Below are positions 8,070 to 15,088 of a stretch of 64,000 bases of DNA, in pieces; position 1 is the first letter of the stretch; every line of letters starts with the position of its first letter. This DNA comes from Deltaproteobacteria bacterium (GTDB taxonomy: Bacteria; Myxococcota_A; UBA9160; UBA4427), in assembly GCA_016713665.1 (NCBI GenBank), contig JADJOR010000025.1:88779-152778 (forward strand), in the 5' to 3' direction. The position numbers and the translations under genes were made by a program. The notes under the pieces are model-generated. The model searched no databases. It worked only from the letters and a program-made list of their open reading frames with translations, and was not told the DNA's origin.

Positions 8070-8654
8070 ATGAGAGATTTCCGACGTCGCATTTCATTCC
8101 GACTCGGCCTGATCCTGGCGCTCGTGTTCCTGTTCATCATCGAGGCCGCGGGCGCCGAATCGGCCCTCGGTCGGGCGTCCGAGGCATCCGGGATCCAGCT
8201 CGCGGACGGGGGGCGTCGCCGACAGAGCGCGAGCAGGCCGTCGTCCGCCCGCCCGACGGGCGCATCGGGCGCATCGGGCGAGGATTCGAGTCGGTCCGCG
8301 AAAGAGCGAGCCGCTCGGGGAGGAAGTGCCGAAGCCGCGATGCCGGCGGGCGGCGCGGGGCCGGCGACGGCCGGTGTGCAGGGCGGTGCCGGGGCGGGAC
8401 CGATCCCCGCAGCGGACGCCGCGGCGGCGAATGAGGCCGAGGTCGCGGCCGCGCGCGAGCGGGTCGAGGCGATGGAGGCGCTGAGCCGGGAGCACGTGGA
8501 CCAGCTCGCCGTCGCCGGGCGTGAGTTCGAAGCAAAGATGAAGACCGCTTCGACTCCCGAGGAGCGCCGGGCCCTCCAGCTCGAATTCCAGCAGACCCAG
8601 CGCGCGAAGCAGGAAGAGTTCAAGCGACGGATGGCAGAGCTGAACGGGCGCTGA
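8070..8654 (+). CDS. Hypothetical protein with N-terminal membrane segment and C-terminal coiled coil
   Basis: A 194-residue protein read from the ATG at 8070, just after a strong GGAGGAG site. Residues about 12-28 are hydrophobic (LGLILALVFLFIIEAA) and act as a signal or anchor. A low-complexity Ala/Gly/Ser linker follows (about 40-120), then a charged helical region (about 125-194, with EEAEVAAARERVEAMEAL-like heptads) that should form a coiled coil. It follows the PEP-CTERM gene by 52 bp in the same direction. I recognise no family; the layout suggests an envelope-anchored structural or scaffold protein. An upstream extension in this frame is only a shadow of the previous gene. Confidence 0.65.
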   Translation: MRDFRRRISFRLGLILALVFLFIIEAAGAESALGRASEASGIQLADGGRRRQSASRPSSARPTGASGASGEDSSRSAKERAARGGSAEAAMPAGGAGPATAGVQGGAGAGPIPAADAAAANEAEVAAARERVEAMEALSREHVDQLAVAGREFEAKMKTASTPEERRALQLEFQQTQRAKQEEFKRRMAELNGR

Positions 8655-8690
8655 TGCGAACGGGCTCGCGCTCGGCGCGCACGTCCTGAG

Positions 8691-9539
8691 CTAGCGCTTC
8701 CCCTGCTCGATCAGGATCCCGTCCTTCTTGATCTCCCCGACCTCGTGGACCGCCCCGAGCTCCTCGTCGAGGTAGCTCGGGCCCTTCGCCGTCGGCAGGA
8801 ACCAGCCCGTCGGACACATGGTCAGGATCTCGACGAACGAGAAGCCCTGGCCCTTCATCTGCGAGCTGAAGGCGCGGTCGAGGAAGCGGCGCAGGCGCGC
8901 CACGCCCTTCGCGTCGTGGACCGAGCCGCGGGCGACGTAGGCCGTGCCCTGGAGCTGGGCCAGCATCTCGGAGATCAGGATCGGGTAGCCGTCGCGCTTG
9001 GCGTCGCGGCCGTCGATCGTGTTCTTCGTGCGCTGGCCGAGGACGGTCGTCGCCGTCATGTGGCCGCCGGTCTCGCCGAAGACGCCGTTGTTGAGCAGGA
9101 TGCAGGTCACCGACTCGCCGCGCGCGGCCGTATGGATGACCTCCTGCAGCCCTTCGTTGACCATGTCGCCGTCGCCCTGGAGCGTGAAGACGAGGCAATC
9201 GGGGCGCATGCGCTTCGCGCCCGTCGCGACGGAGGGGGCACGTCCATGAAGCGCCTGGATGAGGTCGATGTCCATCAGGCTCGTGAGCGCCGTGTAGCAG
9301 CCGATGCCGATGACGCCGATCGTCTTCTGGCCGAGGTTCATGCTGTCGATCGCGTCGAGGATCTGGCGCAGGGCGACGGGCTCACCGCAGCCGGGGCAGA
9401 GGTCGTGCTCGCCCATCAGTGTCAGCGCGGGCTCGAAGTCGCCGGTCTTGCGGCTCGGCACGCTCGGCGGGCCGTCGGTCGAGATCACGCGCAGTCGCTC
9501 GTCGCTCGCGCCACCCGGATTCGTCTTTTCGTCGCTCAT
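8691..9539 (-). CDS. korB: 2-oxoacid:ferredoxin oxidoreductase, beta subunit (2-oxoglutarate type)
   Basis: This 282-residue protein is the thiamine-diphosphate-binding beta subunit that decarboxylates a 2-oxoacid and passes electrons to ferredoxin with CoA. The TPP/Mg motif is GDGD at 122-125 with NN at 150-151. Four Cys at 48, 51 (CPGCG), 81 (GIGCY) and 242 (MCPTG) match the ligands of the proximal [4Fe-4S] cluster. It is the last gene of gamma-delta-alpha-beta, overlapping the alpha gene by 4 bp. Subunit size and the separate delta subunit fit the 2-oxoglutarate enzyme (Kor/Oor) feeding succinyl-CoA, but a branched-chain 2-oxoacid specificity cannot be excluded. Confidence 0.9.
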   Translation of the reverse strand: MSDEKTNPGGASDERLRVISTDGPPSVPSRKTGDFEPALTLMGEHDLCPGCGEPVALRQILDAIDSMNLGQKTIGVIGIGCYTALTSLMDIDLIQALHGRAPSVATGAKRMRPDCLVFTLQGDGDMVNEGLQEVIHTAARGESVTCILLNNGVFGETGGHMTATTVLGQRTKNTIDGRDAKRDGYPILISEMLAQLQGTAYVARGSVHDAKGVARLRRFLDRAFSSQMKGQGFSFVEILTMCPTGWFLPTAKGPSYLDEELGAVHEVGEIKKDGILIEQGKR

Positions 9540-10666
9540 CCCACCACTCCTCTCGAAACGGGTCGACCCTGATAGGCGTCGCGGGCCCGCGACGCGATGC
9601 GCTCGCTGTCGAGCAGCGGGCCGATGCCGAAGCTCGCTGCGTCCGTGGAGATCCCGCCGATGGGGACGACGGGATGGCTGCCGTTCAGCGCGAGCCGGAC
9701 GTCGTCGATCATCTGGCCCGAGTTCTGCTCGAGGCAGGCGACGAGGCGGCAGCCCTTCGCGGCGCGTGCGAGCGCGGCCGAAGGATAAGGCCAGAGCGAG
9801 ATCGGCCGGAACAGGCCGACCTTCAGGCCCTCGGCGCGCAGCTGCTCGATCGAGGCGCGGGCGAAGCGGGCGAGGGTGCCGAAGGCGACGATCAGCATCT
9901 CGGCGTCGTCGGCCTGCTCGACCTCGAAGCGCTGCTCGGCGGCCTCGATCCGCTGCTCCTTCTCGAAGAGCTCCTGCCAGAAGGTGTTGGGATCGATGCC
10001 CTTCGTGCCCTTGTTCATGCCGATCGGATTCAGGTTGCGCGAACGGCCGGTTCCGCCGAGGGAGCCGTCGACGGCCCAGTCCTTGGCCGGGAGCGGGCCG
10101 AAGTCGCGCTTCTCGATCGCGACCGACTCGCAGGTATGGGCGAGCAGGTAGTCGCCGTAGATGAGCACGGGATGGCGCCAGTGGTCGGAGAGATGGAACG
10201 CGAGCTGGACCAGCTCGACCGCCTCGCCGACGCTCTGGGGCGCGAGCACGATGTGGCGATAGTCGCCGTGGCCGCCGCCGCGGGTCGCCTGGTAGTAGTC
10301 GCTCTGGCCGCGGGACATGTTGAAGATCACGATCGGGATTTCGGCCCGGGTGATCTCGGACATCGACTCCTGCATGAGGGCGAGTCCCTGGCCGGTCGAG
10401 CCCGTCGCCGCGCGAAAGCCCGTCGCGGCGGCGCCCCAGGCCTGACCGATCGCCTCGAGCTCGCTCTCGGCGTTGATGCAGTGGCCCCCGACCTCGGGGA
10501 GTCTCTTCGCGAAGTTCTCGAGGACTTCCGTGAAGGGCGTCATCGGATAGCCCGTGAAGAAGCGGCAGCCCGCCGCGATCGCGGCCTCGGCGATCGCCTC
10601 GGAGCCTTCCATCAGGCGCCGGCCCGGGTTCTTCGCCGAGCTCGTCGGAGTCTGCGTCGTGCTCAT
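9536..10666 (-). CDS. korA: 2-oxoacid:ferredoxin oxidoreductase, alpha subunit
   Basis: A 376-residue alpha subunit containing the pyrimidine-binding TPP domain. The GYPMTPFTEV segment (about 39-48) corresponds to the YPITPS motif of the family, followed by NAESELEAIGQAWGAAATG and the ATGSTGQGLALMQE loop, all typical. The start at 10666 is set by an AGGAGG site and a 4-bp overlap with the delta gene. The gamma domain is encoded separately upstream, so this is the four-subunit organisation. With KorB it forms the catalytic core; the complex links the TCA cycle or amino-acid breakdown to reduced ferredoxin. Confidence 0.9.
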   Translation of the reverse strand: MSTTQTPTSSAKNPGRRLMEGSEAIAEAAIAAGCRFFTGYPMTPFTEVLENFAKRLPEVGGHCINAESELEAIGQAWGAAATGFRAATGSTGQGLALMQESMSEITRAEIPIVIFNMSRGQSDYYQATRGGGHGDYRHIVLAPQSVGEAVELVQLAFHLSDHWRHPVLIYGDYLLAHTCESVAIEKRDFGPLPAKDWAVDGSLGGTGRSRNLNPIGMNKGTKGIDPNTFWQELFEKEQRIEAAEQRFEVEQADDAEMLIVAFGTLARFARASIEQLRAEGLKVGLFRPISLWPYPSAALARAAKGCRLVACLEQNSGQMIDDVRLALNGSHPVVPIGGISTDAASFGIGPLLDSERIASRARDAYQGRPVSRGVVG

Positions 10667-10971
10667 CCCTGGACCTCCTGGGCCACGGGCAGCTCGCGGG
10701 TATCGGCGACCGTGCCGGTGGACTTCGCGGCGGCCGCCGCGGGTTTGTCGCCGTCGAGGCGGTAGATCTCGAAGCAGTAGTCGGGGCAGACGAGCAGACA
10801 GGCGCCGCAGCCGGTGCAGCCCTCGAGCAGCTCCGGCAGCAGGTAGCCCGAGGCGTTGCGGCGCGTCGACATGCGCAGCACGCCGGGCGGGCAGGCGGGG
10901 ATGCACAGCTCGCAGCCCTTGCAGCGGGCGGTGTCGATCACGACGCTGCCCTTCGGTTGCGGACGGCTCAT
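10663..10971 (-). CDS. korD: 2-oxoacid:ferredoxin oxidoreductase, delta (ferredoxin) subunit
   Basis: This 102-residue protein carries two complete CxxCxxCxxxCP motifs (Cys 17/20/23/27 and Cys 52/55/58/62), so it binds two [4Fe-4S] clusters and carries electrons from the KorAB core to external ferredoxin. Its C-terminal 25 residues are an Ala-rich tail beyond the ferredoxin fold. The start overlaps the gamma gene's stop by 4 bp and its end overlaps the alpha start by 4 bp, indicating translational coupling in a fixed subunit ratio. Confidence 0.92.
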   Translation of the reverse strand: MSRPQPKGSVVIDTARCKGCELCIPACPPGVLRMSTRRNASGYLLPELLEGCTGCGACLLVCPDYCFEIYRLDGDKPAAAAAKSTGTVADTRELPVAQEVQG

Positions 10972-11582
10972 GCGGCCTCCTTCGCCCAGGCGGGGGACGT
11001 CTGCGCGGCGACGGCGTCGAAGCCGGCGGCGAGCGCGCGCCGATTCGCTTCGAGGAACTGGCTTCGATAGGCGGGCAGCGAGCTCGCGAGGGCCTCGGCG
11101 AGGGAGGCCTGGGAGACGATGCCGGTCGCCTTTGCGAAGGCGGCCAGCAGCACGAGGGCCGCGGCGTTCGGGGCATCGACCTCGCGCGCGAGGGTCGTCG
11201 CCTTGACCTCGAGCAGCTGCGCGGGCTTCGGCTGCGTCGGCGAGACCGCCGACGGCGGGAAGAGCGGGCCCTCGAGGATCTCGGCGTTGACGACGACGAT
11301 GCCGTCCGCGCGCAGCTTCGGGCGGATCGGATCGAAGAAGCGCGGATGGGCGACGACCGCGGCCCAGGCGCGGGGGACGATCGGCGGCGACGTGATCGGG
11401 CGATTCGCGAGGACGACCGTCGCGTCGGTATTGCCGCCGCGCATGGTGCCGCCGTAGGTCCCGAGCGACATGACCTCGAGGCCTTCGAGCGTCCCCGCGC
11501 GCGCGAGGATCGTCGCCGCGAGCTGCACGCCCTGGCCTCCGATCCCCGTCCAGAGGACTTCCCGTTCCCGTCCGTTCGCCAC
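10968..11582 (-). CDS. korC: 2-oxoacid:ferredoxin oxidoreductase, gamma subunit
   Basis: A 204-residue gamma subunit, recognised by the N-terminal TGIGGQGVQLAA motif (residues about 12-23) and the SYGGTMRGG-like segment (LGTYGGTMRGGNTDATV), both characteristic of the CoA-contacting gamma domain. I choose the GTG at 11582, because the purine-rich GGAGGGAGAG precedes it and the conserved domain starts nine residues later; the longer in-frame extension is Arg/Pro-rich. First structural gene of the operon, 122 bp downstream of the tetR gene in the same direction. Confidence 0.9.
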   Translation of the reverse strand: MANGREREVLWTGIGGQGVQLAATILARAGTLEGLEVMSLGTYGGTMRGGNTDATVVLANRPITSPPIVPRAWAAVVAHPRFFDPIRPKLRADGIVVVNAEILEGPLFPPSAVSPTQPKPAQLLEVKATTLAREVDAPNAAALVLLAAFAKATGIVSQASLAEALASSLPAYRSQFLEANRRALAAGFDAVAAQTSPAWAKEAA

Positions 11583-11704
11583 GCTCTCTCCCTCCGCCCT
11601 TCCGATGGCCCGTCGTCTTCGGGCCGCCTGCGCCTGCGCGCTTCTGTTCGTCCGTCTGCCCGGCGTTCGTCCGCCGTCGGGCGACCTCGTCGCCGCGTCG
11701 TGGG

Positions 11705-12436
11705 TCAGCGACTTCGAGGCTCTTCGCTCGTCCGCCGCTCGAGCCCCGACATCACGAAGGACTCGAGCCGCTCGACCTCGGCCGCTTCGGGAGTCCGGCC
11801 TTCGACGAGGCGCGTCTCGATGAAGCCCATCATGAGGTGGTACAGCGCTTCCGCGTCCTGCTCGGGGTCGACCGCCGGATAGGCGCCCGCGTCGCGCGCC
11901 GCGTCGAGGGCGGCCCGCAGCGGCGCCGTCAGCTGGGCGCGGGAGCGGGCGACCTCGCCGGGAAAGGTTTCCGCCAGGCGCCCGCGCGCGAGGGCGAAGG
12001 GGCGACTCGCCTTCGCGCCCGCCGGGTCCTGGGCCTGGGCCGCCATGCCGCGGACCCATTCGCGGATCGCGGCGACCGGTCCCGCCGCCGACTCCATGCG
12101 CGCCGCGAGATAGTCGGCGAGGCCGCGGATGCCCTCGTCGAGGACCGCGACGAGCAGCTCGTGCTTGCTGCGGAAATGGCGGTAGAAGGCCTGGTTCGAG
12201 AGTCCCGCCTCCGCGAGGATGTCGGAGACCTTGGGATCGAGGCCGCCGCTCTTCTCGATCATCGTGAAGGCCGCGCGCACCAGCCGTTCGACTTCGCCCC
12301 GCGCCGTCTCCCGGCGACCCGCGAGGCTCCGGTCGATCGTCTGGTCGACGACCGGCCCGGCCACGAGGGCGAGCCGAGCGCGCGGTCGCGGGCCGGAGGC
12401 GGGGTCGGGGTCGGGGTCGGGAACGTTGTTCTCCAT
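11705..12436 (-). CDS. TetR-family transcriptional regulator
   Basis: A 243-residue regulator. After an N-terminal Asp-Pro repeat (NNVPDPDPDPASG, encoded by a GGGGTC hexamer repeat) and a basic linker, residues about 60-110 form the TetR helix-turn-helix, with SDILAEAGLSNQAFYRHFRSKHELL as the recognition part; I keep this split as ILAEAGLSNQAFYRHF. The C-terminal ligand-binding domain is helical. It lies upstream of and codirectional with korCDAB and divergent from an acyl-CoA ligase, so it may control both sides; its ligand might be an acyl-CoA. An inverted repeat lies directly upstream of its start. The Asp-Pro repeat is unusual for the family. Confidence 0.88.
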   Translation of the reverse strand: MENNVPDPDPDPASGPRPRARLALVAGPVVDQTIDRSLAGRRETARGEVERLVRAAFTMIEKSGGLDPKVSDILAEAGLSNQAFYRHFRSKHELLVAVLDEGIRGLADYLAARMESAAGPVAAIREWVRGMAAQAQDPAGAKASRPFALARGRLAETFPGEVARSRAQLTAPLRAALDAARDAGAYPAVDPEQDAEALYHLMMGFIETRLVEGRTPEAAEVERLESFVMSGLERRTSEEPRSR

Positions 12437-12437
12437 T

Positions 12438-12456
12438 CCGAGAACGGTATTCTCGG
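12438..12456. promoter_or_regulatory. Perfect inverted repeat between tetR and acyl-CoA ligase genes, probable TetR operator
   Basis: CCGAGAA-CGGTA-TTCTCGG is a perfect 7-bp inverted repeat with a 5-nt spacer, starting 2 bp upstream of the tetR ATG within the 57-bp divergent intergenic region. A second, shorter GAAC-GTT-GTTC palindrome lies at 12421-12431 in the first tetR codons. Paired palindromes over a divergent promoter are what an autoregulating TetR repressor would need. Direct binding is an inference. Confidence 0.55.
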
Positions 12457-12493
12457 GCGCGACCGGTCGCAAGGGGAGCAGGGGACGCACGCG

Positions 12494-14083
12494 ATGGCAG
12501 GGACACAGACCGAGGGCCGCGGGCTGCTGGTCGGCGACATCATCCGGCGCGGGGCCGCGAGCGCGCCGGATCGGCCGGCCGTCGCCGTCGGCCCGGACGA
12601 GCGGACCTACGCCGCCCTCGACCGCGAGGCCGAGCGCCTGGCCTTCGCCCTGCGCACGCGCCTCGGCATCGGCCACGGCGATCGCGTGCTCGGCTGGATC
12701 GACACCGCGATCGAGGTCATGCCGCTCTTCGTGGCCCTCGCCCGGCTCGGCGCCGTCTTCGCCCCCCTGAACGCGCGGCTCTCCGCCGACGAGGCCGGCG
12801 ACGTCGCGAAGCTCGCGCGCGGGACGCTGCTCGTCGTCGATCCCGGCCGTGCCGCAGACGCCGAGCGCGTCGCAAAGCGCGCGGGCCTCTCTCGCATCGC
12901 GCTGCTTCCCGTCGTGCGCGCCCTCGGCGACGACGGCACGGGCGCGCGGGCGGCGGGCGCAGACTCGCGCGCACGCGCCGCGACGGACTCGCTCTTCGCC
13001 CTCGACGCCCGGACGCTCCCCGATCCGCCTTCGCCGATCGTCGAGCCGAAGCTCGTCGAGACCGATCCCCACGTCATCTTCTTCACGAGCGGCAGCACCG
13101 GCCGCCCGAAAGGCGTCGTCCTCTCCCACCGCGCGAACTGGCTCCGCGGCTTCCAGGGCGTCTTCCGCGACGAGCCCGAGCGGACGGTCTGCATGTTCCC
13201 GCTCTTCCACATGGCGGGCTTCACGCTCGCGATCTCCGCCTGGCAGACCCGCGGCGAGATCGCCTACACGACCGCCTCCGCCGACGCGCTGCTGCGCATG
13301 GTCGAGGCGCGCCGCGCGAATCGGATCTACGGCCTCCCGGTCGTCTGGAAGCGCATCCTCGAGGCGGATCTCGACGCCTACGATCTCTCGACCCTCGACC
13401 AGCTCGATACCGGGACCTCGGCGACGCCGATCGAGCTGCTCCGCGACATGAAGGCGCGCTTCCCGCGCGCGCGCATCCGGATCTACTACGGCTCGACGGA
13501 GGTCGGGACCGCGAACGCGCTCTGCGACGCCGACGTGCTGCGCAAGCCCGGCAGCGTCGGGCCCGCGGCGGTGTCGGTCGACGTGCGCCTCGCGCCCGAC
13601 GGCGAGATCTGCGTCCGCAGCCCGTTTCTCTGCGACGGCTACTTCGACGATCCGCAGACGACCGCCGCGGCCTTCGTCGACGGCTGGTTCCATACCGGCG
13701 ATCTCGGCGCCCTCGACACCGACGGCCATCTCTCGATCACCGGCCGCAAGAAGGAGATCCTGCGCACCGGCGGCGAGAGCGTCTCCCCCGCCGAGGTCGA
13801 GGGCGTGCTGCGCAGCGCGCCCGGCGTCGAGGACGTGGCCCTCGTCGGCCTGCCCGATCCGCACTGGGGCGATCTGCTCTGCGCCGCCGTCGTCGCGAAG
13901 CCCGGCGTCGAGGTCAGCCTCGCCGGGCTCCAGGCCCATTGCGAGGGCAAGCTCGCGGGCTTCAAGAAGCCGCGGCGCATCGCGCGGCTCGCGGCCCTCC
14001 CGCGCACGACGGCGACGAACCAGGTCCAACGGACGCTCCTCGTCGAGCAGATCGTCTCGAACGGCCTCGCCCAGGAGGCCTAG
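12494..14083 (+). CDS. Acyl-CoA ligase (AMP-forming), A10 lysine replaced
   Basis: A 529-residue adenylate-forming enzyme. Motifs in order: P-loop FFTSGSTGRPKG near 196-207, YYGSTEVG near 331, GWFHTGDLG near 397 and GRKKEILRTGGE near 417. These show a fatty-acyl or aryl-carboxylate CoA ligase that activates its substrate with ATP and CoA. In the C-terminal A10 motif, where the family has GK before the final basic residues, this protein has TNQVQR; the catalytic lysine position is Gln510. A central insert (about 150-170) is Ala/Arg-rich. The gene is divergent from tetR and is followed 1 bp later by a 2-hydroxyacid dehydrogenase. Substrate unknown. Confidence 0.85.
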   Translation: MAGTQTEGRGLLVGDIIRRGAASAPDRPAVAVGPDERTYAALDREAERLAFALRTRLGIGHGDRVLGWIDTAIEVMPLFVALARLGAVFAPLNARLSADEAGDVAKLARGTLLVVDPGRAADAERVAKRAGLSRIALLPVVRALGDDGTGARAAGADSRARAATDSLFALDARTLPDPPSPIVEPKLVETDPHVIFFTSGSTGRPKGVVLSHRANWLRGFQGVFRDEPERTVCMFPLFHMAGFTLAISAWQTRGEIAYTTASADALLRMVEARRANRIYGLPVVWKRILEADLDAYDLSTLDQLDTGTSATPIELLRDMKARFPRARIRIYYGSTEVGTANALCDADVLRKPGSVGPAAVSVDVRLAPDGEICVRSPFLCDGYFDDPQTTAAAFVDGWFHTGDLGALDTDGHLSITGRKKEILRTGGESVSPAEVEGVLRSAPGVEDVALVGLPDPHWGDLLCAAVVAKPGVEVSLAGLQAHCEGKLAGFKKPRRIARLAALPRTTATNQVQRTLLVEQIVSNGLAQEA

Positions 14084-14084
14084 C

Positions 14085-15044
14085 ATGGAAACGCCCCCGC
14101 GACCGATCCGACGGCTCGCGACCCACCTGCCGAGCGCGATGCTCGCCTTTGTGCGCGCCGCGCATCCCGACCTCGAGATCGTCGAGATCCCGATGCAGGG
14201 CAAGGTTCCCGACGGACCCGCCTACGCGTCCTTCGATGCGTTGCTGACGCTGCCGACCGGCACGCCGAACCTCCCCGACGTGCTGCGCCGCGGTGTGCGC
14301 TGGGTCCACGCCTACGGGACCGGCGTCAACGGCTTTCCGTTCGCCGCCCTCGAAGACATCCCGTTCACCTGCTCCCGCGGTGCGTCGGCGACGGCGATCT
14401 CGGAATGGGTCATCGCCGTCCTGCTCGAGGCCGAGAAGCGCCTCCTCGAGCATTGGCTCTCGGCGCCGCCGCCGGTCTGGCACCGCGCCGAGCTCGGGAC
14501 CCTCGCGGGCCGCACCCTCGCCCTCGTCGGCATCGGCGGCATCGGCCAGGCGATCGCCCGCCGCGCGCTGCCCTTCGGCATGCGCGTGCGCACGCTGCGC
14601 CGGACGGACGGGCCGAGCCCGATCGAAGGGGTCGAGATCGTCCACGAGCTCCCGGCGCTCCTCGCCGACGCGGACCACGTCGTGATCGCCGCTCCCGAGA
14701 CGAAGGCGACGCGGCATCTCTTCGACGACGCGGTCTTCGCGGCCATGAAGCCGGGGGCGCATCTCGTCAACATCGCGCGCGGGGGCCTCGTCGATCAGGA
14801 CGCCCTGCGCCGCGCCCTCGACGGCGGTCGTCTCGGCCGCGCGACGCTCGACTGTGTCGAGCCCGAGCCGCTTCCGGCCGGCCACTGGCTCTACGCTCAT
14901 CCGCGTGTCCGCCTCTCGGCCCACATCTCCTGGAGCGGATCCGACTCGAACGAGGTCATCCTCGAGCGCTTCCTCGAGAACCTCGGGAGATTCGAGCGCG
15001 GGGAGCCGCTGCTGTACCGGGTCGATCCGGAGCAGGGGTACTGA
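14085..15044 (+). CDS. D-2-hydroxyacid dehydrogenase (NAD-dependent)
   Basis: A 319-residue member of the D-isomer 2-hydroxyacid dehydrogenases. The NAD-binding glycine motif is VGIGGIGQAIARRA (about 147-160). The catalytic triad can be placed as Arg in NIARGGLVD, Glu in DCVEPEPLP and His in LSAHISWSG. It starts 1 bp after the acyl-CoA ligase stop, with AGGAGG in the end of that gene, so the two are one operon. Members reduce glyoxylate, hydroxypyruvate or other 2-oxoacids; a 2-oxoacid link with the divergent KOR operon is possible but unproven. Confidence 0.9.
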   Translation: METPPRPIRRLATHLPSAMLAFVRAAHPDLEIVEIPMQGKVPDGPAYASFDALLTLPTGTPNLPDVLRRGVRWVHAYGTGVNGFPFAALEDIPFTCSRGASATAISEWVIAVLLEAEKRLLEHWLSAPPPVWHRAELGTLAGRTLALVGIGGIGQAIARRALPFGMRVRTLRRTDGPSPIEGVEIVHELPALLADADHVVIAAPETKATRHLFDDAVFAAMKPGAHLVNIARGGLVDQDALRRALDGGRLGRATLDCVEPEPLPAGHWLYAHPRVRLSAHISWSGSDSNEVILERFLENLGRFERGEPLLYRVDPEQGY

Positions 15045-15057
15045 GGGCGACCCGGGA

Positions 15058-15073
15058 CGACGCCGGGGCGTCG
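15058..15073. terminator. Small hairpin between convergent genes
   Basis: CGACGCC-GG-GGCGTCG is a 7-bp inverted repeat in the 44-bp gap between the converging dehydrogenase and O-GlcNAc transferase genes. It could end transcription from both sides, but there is no U-tract and the loop is too tight unless the stem opens, so this is weak. Confidence 0.3.
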
Positions 15074-15088
15074 CTGGCCCCATGAGAT

